Positions 8,965 through 20,246 of a stretch of DNA of 64,000 nucleotides are shown in pieces. Below the pieces are notes generated by a model that saw nothing but the letters and a program-made list of their open reading frames with translations, made no database searches and was not told the origin of the DNA. The stretch's first letter is position 1. Each line of letters begins with the position of its first letter. The position numbers were made by a program, and so were the translations under genes. This DNA comes from Leucobacter coleopterorum (GTDB taxonomy: Bacteria > Actinomycetota > Actinomycetes > Actinomycetales > Microbacteriaceae): positions 744,001 to 808,000 of the forward strand of contig NZ_CP049933.1 in the NCBI RefSeq assembly GCF_011382985.1, in the 5' to 3' direction.

Positions 8965-11091
8965 GTGGCAGCAAGCATTTACTTGACATCGGCCGAAGGT
9001 AGAACTGGTAAGAGTGCGGTTGCACTGGGGGTGCTCGACGCGCTGCTTCCAGATGCACCGAGAGTTGGTGTGTTCAGGCCGCTGATCCGCGCTGGCGCAC
9101 GTCGTGATCGGGTGCTCGAGTTGCTACGTGGGCGAGCTACCGCCGACGTGCCGTACGAGGCATGTATTGGCGTCACGTATGAGGAAGCGAATGCTGATCC
9201 TGACGGGGCTATGGCAAGGATCGTCGCCGCGTACCAATCGCTCAAGGCACACTGCGATGCCGTTGTTGTCGTTGGTTCGGACTTCACCGATGTGGCGGTG
9301 CCCACTGAACTGTCTTTTAACGCGCGCATCGCCGCGAACCTTGACGTGCCGGTTATGTTGGTGCTCAGCGGCCGTGCAAGCGACAGCCTCGAGCAGCTCG
9401 GCCAGATCCCGGCTCGCGCTCCAGAGGAGATTGCGCAGATCGCTGAGATTAGTCTGAATGAGCTCAAGAAGGGGCACGCGACGGTACTTGCGGCGCTGGT
9501 GAATCGCTCTGATCCCGAGCACCTTAGCGACATTAGTGTCGCGGTGTCCGCTTGCCTACCCAAAGATGTGCCCGTGTGGGCGGTGCCCGAAGAAGTGCTG
9601 CTGGTGGCGCCGCAGGTTTCTGCCGTTGTCGCCGCGGTTGAGGGCAAGCTGGTGCGAGGGAGCGCCGAGCTGCTTGCCAGGGAGGTACGCGAGATAGTTG
9701 TTGCGGGTATGGCGATGGAGCACGTGCTACCGCGGTTGCTCGAGGGATCCGTTGTGGTGATCGCGGCCGATCGCGCTGAGACGCTGCTAGCCGTGTCGAT
9801 GGCGCACGAGGCCCCAACGTTTCCGACTATCGCGGCGGTTGTGCTGAACGGCGACTTCGCGTTGCCGCCTGATGTTGAGCGACTGCTCGACGGCATCGAC
9901 TCTAGGCTGCCGATTATTCGTACGAGCTTCGGTACCTTCGAGACTGGGCGTCGCATCATGCAATCGCGCGGCTTGCTCACTGAGGAGTCACCTGCGAAGT
10001 TTGACACAGCACTCGCGCTGTTTGAGCAGCACGTTGACACGGCTCTGCTGCGCGAGCGGCTCCGGCTGCACCGCGGCGGGATCCGCACACCAGTCATGTT
10101 TGCGTACGAACTCTTCGAGCGGGCCACCGCGGCGAACGCTCACATTGTGCTGCCGGAGGGTGGGGATGACCGGATCCTGCGCGCCGCGAGCACACTGCTT
10201 GCGCGCGGAGTGGTGAGACTCACGATCCTCGGCGACGAATCCGCCGTGCGCAAGCGTGCAGGTGAACTGGGCCTATCGATTGATGCGGCAGAGGTTATCG
10301 ATCCGGCGACCTCCGTTCTGCGAAACCGCTTTGCTGCCGAGTATGCACGGCTGCGGGCTCACAAGGGTATGACCCTGGAACGAGCCCGAGAGGTGATGCT
10401 GGACGGCAGCTATTTCGGCACGATGATGGTGCAGCTTGGCATCGCCGATGGCATGGTCTCTGGGGCAGCGAACACGACCGCCCACACAATTCGGCCGAGC
10501 CTGGAGTTCATTAAGACCAAGCCAGGTGTGTCCGTTGTGTCGAGTGTGTTTTTTATGGCTCTTGCAGATCGGGTGTTGGTCTACGGAGACTGCGCGGTAA
10601 ATCCCGACCCGACCGCGCCGCAGCTCGCTGACATCGCAATATCGTCGGCAGAGACCGCCGCTCAGTTCGGAGTAGAGCCCCGCATCGCAATGCTGTCCTA
10701 CTCGACGGGGGAGTCTGGAACCGGCGCCGATGTCGACGAAGTGCGAGAGGCGACCGCCCTCGCCCAGGCGGCACGCCCCGATCTGCTCATCGAGGGTCCC
10801 CTGCAGTATGACGCAGCGAGTGACCCTTCGACCGGTGCTTCGAAGTTGCCTGGATCCGAGGTTGCAGGACGGGCGACCGTGTTTATCTTCCCCGATCTGA
10901 ACACAGGGAATAACACCTACAAAGCTGTGCAGCGTTCCTCGGGGGCAGTAGCTGTTGGGCCTGTACTTCAAGGACTGAATAAGCCCGTTAACGACCTCTC
11001 GCGAGGGGCGACGGTCGAAGATATTTTGAACACCGTGGCGATCACCGCGGTGCAGGCGGGAGCTCAGAAAGCGGCGGAGGCTGTGGCATGA
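8965..11091 (+). CDS. pta: Phosphate acetyltransferase, long form with DRTGG domain
   Basis: The enzyme interconverts acetyl-CoA plus phosphate and acetyl phosphate plus CoA. At 708 residues it is the long type: an N-terminal BioD-like P-loop domain (SAEGRTGKSAVALG), a central DRTGG-type regulatory domain at about 200-320, and a C-terminal catalytic PTA_PTB domain from about 380 (FAYELFERA, ILPEGGDDRIL-type start, GMVSGAANTTAHT). It uses a GTG start without a clear ribosome site. Its last codon overlaps the start of ackA (ATGA), forming the acetate overflow/assimilation operon. Confidence 0.96.
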   Translation: MAASIYLTSAEGRTGKSAVALGVLDALLPDAPRVGVFRPLIRAGARRDRVLELLRGRATADVPYEACIGVTYEEANADPDGAMARIVAAYQSLKAHCDAVVVVGSDFTDVAVPTELSFNARIAANLDVPVMLVLSGRASDSLEQLGQIPARAPEEIAQIAEISLNELKKGHATVLAALVNRSDPEHLSDISVAVSACLPKDVPVWAVPEEVLLVAPQVSAVVAAVEGKLVRGSAELLAREVREIVVAGMAMEHVLPRLLEGSVVVIAADRAETLLAVSMAHEAPTFPTIAAVVLNGDFALPPDVERLLDGIDSRLPIIRTSFGTFETGRRIMQSRGLLTEESPAKFDTALALFEQHVDTALLRERLRLHRGGIRTPVMFAYELFERATAANAHIVLPEGGDDRILRAASTLLARGVVRLTILGDESAVRKRAGELGLSIDAAEVIDPATSVLRNRFAAEYARLRAHKGMTLERAREVMLDGSYFGTMMVQLGIADGMVSGAANTTAHTIRPSLEFIKTKPGVSVVSSVFFMALADRVLVYGDCAVNPDPTAPQLADIAISSAETAAQFGVEPRIAMLSYSTGESGTGADVDEVREATALAQAARPDLLIEGPLQYDAASDPSTGASKLPGSEVAGRATVFIFPDLNTGNNTYKAVQRSSGAVAVGPVLQGLNKPVNDLSRGATVEDILNTVAITAVQAGAQKAAEAVA

Positions 11092-12275
11092 CGACAATTT
11101 TAGTGGTGAACAGCGGTTCGTCCTCGGCCAAGTATCAGCTGGTAAACGCAACAAATGGTGAGCGCTTCGCCTCGGGGCTCGTCGAACGGATCGGCGAATC
11201 CGTGGGTCGAATCAGGCATGAGACCGACGAAGTGCTGAGTGAGCTTGAACTCGCGGTTCCGGATCACGCGGCCGGATTCGCTGCGATGCTTGACGCGTTT
11301 GCGCGCGCCGGTACTCCTGTCTCTGGACTGGGCATTGCGGCTGTAGGGCACAGGGTTGTGCAGGGCGGCAGCGAGTTCGTCGAGCCAACACTGATTACTG
11401 ATGCGGTGGCCGAGCGGATCCTCACGCTCGGTGAGCTTGCCCCTCTGCATAATCCGGCTCACTACCAGGCGATCGTTGCGGCCCGTGTTGCGTTTCCCGA
11501 TGTTCCGCACGTGGCAGTGTTCGACACCGCTTTTCACCAAACGATGCCTCCCGAGGCCTACACCTACGCAATTGATACGGCAGTAGCCGGTGAGCACGGG
11601 ATCCGACGTTACGGATTTCACGGGATCTCGCACCTGGTTGTGTCGCGGCGCGCCGCCGCATTCCTTGGCAAGCCGGTCTCTTCTCTGAAACAGGTTGTGT
11701 TGCACCTGGGAAACGGTGCCTCTGCGTGCGCAATTGACGGCGGCATTTCAGTTGACACGTCGATGGGGCTGACACCGCTTGAAGGTCTTGTCATGGGGAC
11801 CCGTAGCGGTGATCTTGATCCCGGCCTCATGCTGCACCTGCTGCGTGCCGGCTACGACACAGATCAGCTCGATCAGCTGCTCAATAAGCGTTCGGGGCTG
11901 ATGGGGCTTGCTGGATCCAATGATTTCCGAGACTTGCAGCGCGCGGCAGGGAGCGGCGACGCTGCTTCCCAGCTCGCCTTTGGGGTCTACGTGCATGCGA
12001 TCCGCCGGTACCTGGGTGCGTACCTCGTTGAGCTCGGTGGTGCAGACGTGATTGTGTTCACGGCTGGTGTGGGGGAGAACTCACCTGCTTTGCGCGCCGC
12101 GGTCTGTGCAGAGCTGGACTGGTTCGGGGTGAGGATCGACGCCTCCCGAAATGCTGCGGTCGGAGGCGGCCCGCGCCGCATCAGCACGGACAATTCGCGT
12201 GTTGACGTGTTGGTTGTTCCGACTGACGAGGAAGCTGAAATCGCACGTCAAACCTGGCAATTGGTGTCAGCATAG
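11088..12275 (+). CDS. ackA: Acetate kinase
   Basis: This makes acetate and ATP from acetyl phosphate and ADP, or the reverse. At 395 residues it has the ASKHA fold signatures: VNSGSSSAKYQL at the N-terminus, the second family signature FHGISH, and GNGASACAI. It is translationally coupled to pta by a 4-base overlap. Together with acs at 32.7-34.7 kb, the organism has both low- and high-affinity acetate activation. Confidence 0.97.
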   Translation: MTTILVVNSGSSSAKYQLVNATNGERFASGLVERIGESVGRIRHETDEVLSELELAVPDHAAGFAAMLDAFARAGTPVSGLGIAAVGHRVVQGGSEFVEPTLITDAVAERILTLGELAPLHNPAHYQAIVAARVAFPDVPHVAVFDTAFHQTMPPEAYTYAIDTAVAGEHGIRRYGFHGISHLVVSRRAAAFLGKPVSSLKQVVLHLGNGASACAIDGGISVDTSMGLTPLEGLVMGTRSGDLDPGLMLHLLRAGYDTDQLDQLLNKRSGLMGLAGSNDFRDLQRAAGSGDAASQLAFGVYVHAIRRYLGAYLVELGGADVIVFTAGVGENSPALRAAVCAELDWFGVRIDASRNAAVGGGPRRISTDNSRVDVLVVPTDEEAEIARQTWQLVSA

Positions 12276-12331
12276 CTTTCGCTCCGCTGCAGACCCCGTG
12301 AACGTCGGAGGGTGCCGGTAGCATTGGTTTT

Positions 12332-15089
12332 GTGGTTGCAGCTCTCTATCGCCGTTATCGGCCAGACTCCTTTGCTGAGATGATCGGCCAGTCCCAAGTG
12401 ACTGAGCCGTTGATGACTGCGCTGCGCACGGGCAGGGTTGGCCACGCCTACCTATTTAGCGGGCCACGAGGTTGCGGCAAGACAACCTCGGCCAGAATTC
12501 TGGCGCGCTGCCTCAACTGTGCTGAGGGGCCGACCGATGTTCCGTGTGGCACTTGCCCCAGCTGTGTTGAACTGAGCCGTGACGGTGGCGGGTCACTTGA
12601 CGTCGTTGAGATTGACGCTGCGAGCCACGGTGGTGTAGACGACGCGCGAGACCTTCGCGAGCGTGCGGTGTTCGCTCCGGCCCGCGACCGCTTCAAAATC
12701 TTCATCATTGACGAAGCGCACATGGTGACGCCGGGCGGCTTCAATGCGCTACTCAAGATCGTTGAAGAGCCGCCGCCGCACGTCAAGTTCATCTTTGCAA
12801 CGACCGAACCCGACAAAGTGATCGGCACAATCCGTTCGCGCACCCACCACTACCCGTTCCGGCTGATCGCACCCGCTACTCTCATCGACTACGTGCAGAC
12901 ACTCTGCGACAGCGAGGGCGTGCAGGTTGAGCCCGGCGTGTTGCCGCTTGTCGTGCGGGCTGGCGGCGGATCAGCGCGCGATACGCTTTCAATTCTCGAT
13001 CAGCTGATCGCGGGATCCGAGGGTAATCTCGTCACCTCGATTCGAGCGGCGGGACTGCTCGGGTTTACGCACACGGAACTGCTTGACGATGTTGTGGTTG
13101 CTTTTGGAACACACGACGCTGCCGCGGCCTTCCAAGCGACCGATCGAGTGGTGCAGACGGGTCAGGATCCGCGGCGCTTTGTCGAAGACCTGCTTGAACG
13201 CCTGCGCGACCTGATCGTTGTGACGGCCACGACCGTCGAGGGCGCTGCCGCGGTGTTTCGCGGGGTGCCGCAGGATCAGCTCACCCGCATGTTCGAGCAG
13301 GCGCAAGCCTTTGGCCCGGGTGAGCTATCTCGCATCGCCGACACTGTGAGCGCGACGCTCGACAAGATGGTGGGTGCGACCGCTCCGCGCCTCCAGCTTG
13401 AGCTCATGATTGCTCGTGCGCTTGTGGTGCACGGAGAGAGTGCTCAGCGGAGTGCTGGTGCTGGTGTTTCGGCGGGTCTTGCCCCTCGACAGAGCGGCGG
13501 TCAGCCTGCGCCCGCAGTGGCCGCTCAGCCAACCTCGCCGCAGCCACCGGCTCGACCTGCCCACGATCCCGTCGCAGCTCTTGCGGCCGCTCGGGGCGCG
13601 GTGAATGCACCGGAACCAGCACCCGTGCCGGAGACGGCACCCGCGACTGGCCAGGCACCTGCCCCCGCTGCACCCAACGCCGCGCAGACAGCAGCCTCCA
13701 TCCGCGACTTCTTACGCGAAGACGACTCAGTGGCGACCCCGCCGGCTGCCCAGCAACCCACGCCACAGGGAGCCCCGCAGCAGGCGGCTCGGGCCCCGCA
13801 GTTGGCCGAGCCGAGCTCTGCGCCCCACCCGAACGAGGCAGCGGCATCCTTTGGCCGCCCGATCTCCGACGTACTCAGCACGAGCCAGATTGAGAGTATC
13901 GGTTCTGAACCCGCACCCGCACCCGCACCCGCGGAGGCTGCTCCAACACTAGCCTCTGTGCCAGCGCCGGGGCCCGAGAGCGGTGCAGAACGCGCAGCGG
14001 TCACCGCACCCGGCCCGGTAGCCGAGGCTTCCGCCGCTGAAAATGCTGACGGCCCGCACCGAAGCCCCTCAACCCGGGCGAAGGGTCGGAGCTTGAGGAT
14101 CTGCTTGAGGTGTGGCCCGATCTTCTCGAAGAGATTCTCGAGCGTGATCGCGAGGCCTGGAACGCCGTTCGCTCGGTCGTGCCACTCTCGCTTGAGAGCG
14201 ACGTGCTGGCGGTTGGACTCGCTTCGCAGTCAGACCTAGCGGCATTTAAGTCCGTGGGAGCCGGACCGCTTCGCGAGGCGATCCTGTCCGCAGTTGGCGT
14301 GAGAGTGAAGTATGTTCCGAAGCGCCTTCCCGAGGGCCATGCTGCCGGACCTCAGAACGCTCCCCGTGAGACGCAGACCGGCTCAGCGGCTGACGCAGAG
14401 GAGCCCCATCGAGCGGGGCAATCCAGCGGCCCGGTGAACCAAACGAGCCAGAGCACACGAGCGAATTCCGACGATCCTGAACAACGCGCTGCAGCGCGAC
14501 TTAGTGCTCTCGGTCCCGCGCTCGCCGCACCAGCGTGGGCAGATCCGCAGCCTGACTCAGTGTCCTCGATTGCCGAGGTGCTTGAAACTTCTTCGACTCC
14601 CGATCCAGAAATTACCGCGGCACACAAAAACCCACAGCCCACAGTTGACTCTTCGGAGGAACCCTCCGCTGAGCAGGCTACGTCAGAGCAGACCTCCGCT
14701 GAGGCGCCGGATGCATATGTTGAACCCAGTGACGACCTGTATGGAGACGGTGATCCGTACGCCGAGGGGGATCCCTGCGCAGAAAGTTCTGCTGGAATCG
14801 CTCAAGACACTTCTGCGCAGTCGCAGTCGCAGATGCAGGAGCAGACGTATTCAGCGCCCGAAGGGGCCACCTCGAGCCAAGAATCCGCCGATCCCGAGCC
14901 CCCGAAGCGGTCGAAGTAGCGGCCGACACTTCGCCAACAGCTGACCCCAATTCAAGTGCCGCCGCCCCGCCGCAAGAAACGGTGCGTGCTGCGCCGACCT
15001 TCACTCGCTACGGTGAGGCCGTTGTGCGCGAAGTGTTGGGGGCCCGATTCATTGAAGAGCGTCCGCTCCCACCTCGCCAGGAGGCATAG
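12332..15089 (+). CDS. dnaX: DNA polymerase III subunit gamma/tau (two apparent frameshifts)
   Basis: This is the clamp-loader ATPase. Walker A GPRGCGKTT, the four-cysteine zinc module from CLNC to CPSC, Walker B FIIDEAH and the SRC motif IRSRTH are intact. Domain III is followed by a long Pro/Ala-rich linker and a C-terminal tau domain containing LLEVWPDLLEEIL and ending in RPLPPRQEA. The frame breaks at the C4 run 14065-14068 and the C5 run 14899-14903; one added C at each gives a 919-residue protein. The GTG at 12332 lies 7 bases after a TAGCAT box, so the mRNA may be leaderless. recR follows after 3 bases, a common dnaX-recR arrangement. Confidence 0.93.
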
Positions 15090-15092
15090 CCC

Positions 15093-15689
15093 GTGTACGA
15101 CGGAATTATTCAGGACCTAATCGACGAGTTTGGCAGGCTCCCCGGCATCGGCCCGAAGTCGGCACAGCGCATTGCGTTCCACATTCTGCAAACGCAAAAC
15201 TTTGACGTGACCAGGCTCGCGGAACTACTCAACGACGTGCGAGAGAAAGTGCGTTTTTGTGAGGTGTGCGGCAACATCACCGAGCAAGAGCAGTGTGCGA
15301 TCTGTCGAGATCCGCGGCGTGACGAGACCCTCATCTGCGTGGTCGAGGAACCGAAGGACGTGGTCGCAATTGAGCGCACCCGCCAGTTCCGCGGTCTTTA
15401 CCATGTGCTCGGTGGTGCGATCAGCCCGATCGATGGCATCGGCCCCGACGACCTCAGCATCCCGAAACTCATGCAGCGCCTTAGCTCAGGCGAGGTGAAA
15501 GAGGTGATCCTCGCCACCGATCCAAACCTTGAGGGTGAGGCAACGGCCGCCTACCTCTCGCGCCTACTCACCGCCATCGAGGTGCCCGTATCGCGCCTCG
15601 CGTCGGGGCTGCCCGTTGGCGGCGACCTTGAATTCGCTGACGAGGTCACTCTGGGTCGTGCCTTCGAGGGGCGTCGCAAGGTCGAATAA
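15093..15689 (+). CDS. recR: Recombination mediator RecR
   Basis: RecR works with RecF/RecO in loading RecA at gaps. It has 198 residues: the N-terminal helix-hairpin-helix [15 protein letters not shown], a four-cysteine zinc finger (CEVC ... CAIC) at about 55-71, and a Toprim domain with [12 protein letters not shown]. The GTG start has AGGAGG within the end of dnaX, 5-6 bases upstream, showing coupled translation. Confidence 0.97.
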   Translation: MYDGIIQDLIDEFGRLPGIGPKSAQRIAFHILQTQNFDVTRLAELLNDVREKVRFCEVCGNITEQEQCAICRDPRRDETLICVVEEPKDVVAIERTRQFRGLYHVLGGAISPIDGIGPDDLSIPKLMQRLSSGEVKEVILATDPNLEGEATAAYLSRLLTAIEVPVSRLASGLPVGGDLEFADEVTLGRAFEGRRKVE

Positions 15690-15745
15690 CCTCTCTGTGA
15701 ACTACGGTGCCCAGCCACCCGCCATAACACGCATACATCGTCCGG

Positions 15746-15751
15746 TAGACT
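15746..15751 (+). promoter_or_regulatory. Putative -10 box of lysC-asd
   Basis: TAGACT lies 34 bases before the lysC GTG, followed by a strong AAGGAGG ribosome site at 15770-15776. No clear -35 is seen, as is common in actinobacterial promoters. Confidence 0.4.
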
Positions 15752-15784
15752 GGCCCTGGCCCAGAATCCAAGGAGGAACCCCGC

Positions 15785-18141
<2,357 letters not shown>

Positions 18142-18212
18142 TTTGTCGCGCAAAGCACTGACTGGATTGCCCTGAAACGTCTGTTGGGCGGATGAAACAG
18201 GGGAAGCCGTTG

Positions 18213-18237
18213 GACCTTTACCCCGGATAGTGGACAC
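18213..18237. repeat. IS left terminal inverted repeat
   Basis: Twenty-five bases starting GACCTTTACCCC and ending GTGGACAC. They pair with 19503-19527 with four mismatches. This is the orfB-proximal end. Confidence 0.9.
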
Positions 18238-18247
18238 GGGGTTATGG

Positions 18248-19146
18248 CTACGCTGCAGCAGCAAGCATAGCTGATTCAAACGCGTCAGGCGCGACTTGCC
18301 CGAGGTAGGAGTGGCGGCGCTTCGTGTTGTACCGGTTCACCCACCTGAACACCTCACGGCGACATTCATGCTCGTCCCGAAACGCTGCCCGTCCGTGCAG
18401 GACTTCACGCTTGAGCGCCGCGTTGAACGACTCAGCGAGCGCGTTATCCGCTGAGGAACCGACAGCCCCATTGACTGCGTCACCCCCAGCTCTGTACACA
18501 ACTGCGCGTACGCTTTCGAGGTATAGACGCTGCCGTGATCTGAGTGAAAAATGGTTCCGTCAAGTGAGCCACGCGCGGCTCTGGCTGCGGTCAGTGCATC
18601 ACTGACGAGTTCGGTACGCATGTGGTCGGCAAGCGCCCACCCGGCCAGCTTTCTCGAACACAGATCGATCACCGTCGCGAGGTACCAGTTCTTCCCACCC
18701 ACGATGGGCAGGTACGTGATATCGCCGACATAGCGGGTGCCTGGCGTGTCAGCGGTGAAGTCACGCTGCACCAGATCAGCGACCTTCTGATCATTGGGGT
18801 CAGGGACCGTGGTCTTCACCCGACGCAAGAGCCTGATCCCTGAAAGCCCGTGCTCGCGCATCACTCGCGCGACGCGCTTGTGATTCACCCGTTCGTTCTC
18901 GGGTGCCCCGTCGTTTAAGTCCGCGGTCACCCGGGGTACCCCGTAGGCGGGATCCCCGCCAGCCTCACGGTCTTGCGCACGTCTCACTCGCGCAGCAAGC
19001 GCTTCGTCGGCTTGCGTGCGGGCGGCCCGTTTCGGGGCAGCTTCCACCCACGCATAATACGAGGAGCGAGCAACGTCGAGGACTCGGCATAGCCACTTCA
19101 CCGGGATGGTGTCACGGTGGTCGTCAATGAACTGGAAGCGGCTCAC
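18248..19146 (-). CDS. IS3-family transposase OrfB (apparent frameshift)
   Basis: This is the DDE integrase-core half of the transposase. It shows the HTH-like start SRFQFIDDHRDTIPVKWLCR, then the catalytic acids in YVGDITYLP, HSDHGSVYTS and, after the frame break, NALAESFNAALKRE. The break is at the C4 run 18466-18469; adding one base gives 299 residues and a complete DDE triad. Its ATG overlaps the end of orfA. In this family a programmed -1 shift near the overlap can produce OrfAB. Confidence 0.9.
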
Positions 19147-19460
19147 CAGTTCATCTCTCCCGCGAAATATTTGGCTGCCTGGCGGAGAATATCGCGCTCG
19201 GTCTCAAGCTTGGCTTTCTCGTTTTTCAGGGCGCGGTTCTCGGCAAGGAGCGCAGCCACCTCACCCGTCTCTACTAAGTCGGTAGCAGCGCGGCTGTCAC
19301 GGTTTGGGGGCGGCGTGGTGCGGTACTTCTGCAGCCACAGCGACAGTGTTGACTTGCCGATGCCGAGATCACTCGCGATCGAGTCGAGGGTCGCTCCTTC
19401 GGTGGTTTCGTAGAGGTCAACGGCTTGCCGTTTGAAGTCCTCGGAGAATTGTTTGGGCAT
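19143..19460 (-). CDS. IS3-family transposase OrfA
   Basis: This 105-residue protein begins PKQFSEDFKRQAVDLYE, the usual HTH of IS3 OrfA proteins. A C-terminal leucine-zipper-like coiled coil (LLAENRALKNEKAKLETERD) mediates OrfA/OrfAB association. It binds the terminal repeats. The stop overlaps the orfB start by 4 bases. Confidence 0.93.
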   Translation of the reverse strand: MPKQFSEDFKRQAVDLYETTEGATLDSIASDLGIGKSTLSLWLQKYRTTPPPNRDSRAATDLVETGEVAALLAENRALKNEKAKLETERDILRQAAKYFAGEMNW

Positions 19461-19502
19461 GGTTCTATGGTCTCGCTTTCTGCCGGAAAACCCGGCATCA
19501 GC

Positions 19503-19527
19503 GTGTCCACACTTCGGGGTAAAGGCC
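19503..19527. repeat. IS right terminal inverted repeat
   Basis: GTGTCCAC at the inner side and GGGGTAAAGGCC at the outer side. It is the partner of 18213-18237 and lies upstream of orfA, so it probably also holds the weak transposase promoter. Confidence 0.9.
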
Positions 19528-19758
19528 CGTTGGCTCCCGTGGAGTATGAGCGAATGTTGCTTGCATGAACTGAGTACCGCCGTAGCAATACAGATTGATG
19601 AAAAGTTTGGCCGTTCGCGAGAAGACTCGCCGTGACTGCTGAGAACCTAAAAAGCGTCCGCGATACGGTAGTAAAAGCCGCACCGAACAGAAGTCACGCG
19701 CTACCCGTTAGCCAAACCAGGAGGCTCACAAACCTCAACGGGACGATCAGTGCGTGAA

Positions 19759-20246
19759 CTAATGTGGTGCTGAATTTAGTAGTGCAAATGAGACTGTGGC
19801 TGTGGGTGCTACAAGAGCTATCAGCGCGAACGGCCCGGTAAGGGGTCTTGGGAGTTTTGAGTACCGGTAGATCAGCGCAAGTGGGCCCGTTAAGAAAGCT
19901 GTTAGACATATTGCGAACTCGACGGCGAAGGCAGTGTCGTAGTCGTTTTGGGGAGTGTTCCAGAACGTGGGAGTGACAACGTGTCGCAATGCGATACACC
20001 CCAAAGTCCGACTGCAGCGACGACTAGGAGAGCCCAGTTCTGCACATAAATCGTTTCAGTTCTATTGAAGAATGGGACTGCGGCAGCGCTCGTTATGCAA
20101 AATAGGGTCATCCACGCAAGCGTCGGCGTGACGTGCAAGATATCGCCAGTCTGTGGCCCCAGGAAGCTATTGATGGCGCTCGTATAAGCAACGATTAAAT
20201 ACGCGATCGTAACTGCGACTCGAGGGAGCCAGACCATCATCTTCAT
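19759..20246 (-). CDS. Hypothetical membrane protein (apparent frameshift)
   Basis: Two overlapping frames join at the C4 run 19999-20002 with one added base, giving 162 residues. Hydrophobic segments lie at about residues 9-28, 43-58, 68-85, 112-130 and 140-157. It resembles no family I recognise. It begins inside the 3' end of the glycoside-hydrolase-like gene and may be its membrane partner, similar in layout to holin-lysin pairs; this is speculation. The stretch between it and the IS (19533-19758) shows no gene. Confidence 0.6.

Larger units (their letters stand above)
18213..19527 (-). mobile_element. Complete IS3-family insertion sequence, 1315 bp
   Basis: The element is bounded by 25-bp imperfect terminal inverted repeats (21 of 25 identical) and flanked by a 5-bp direct repeat CGTTG (18208-18212 and 19528-19532). 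It carries overlapping orfA and orfB on the minus strand. The intact ends and exact duplication point to a recent, possibly active copy. The pre-insertion site reads GGGAAGC-CGTTG-GCTCCC, a small hairpin with the duplicated target as its loop, just after asd. Confidence 0.93.

Noticed and set aside
14060-14110. Programmed ribosomal frameshift in dnaX, as in E. coli gamma/tau synthesis
   Set aside because: There is no A-rich slippery heptamer or stimulatory hairpin; the breaks are at C runs, need +1 base each and occur twice, and the same kind of break occurs in 13 other genes.
18213-18280. A gene disrupted by the IS, read across the rejoined flanks on the minus strand
   Set aside because: The rejoined frame runs antisense into asd and has no family likeness or start signal; the site looks like an intergenic hairpin.
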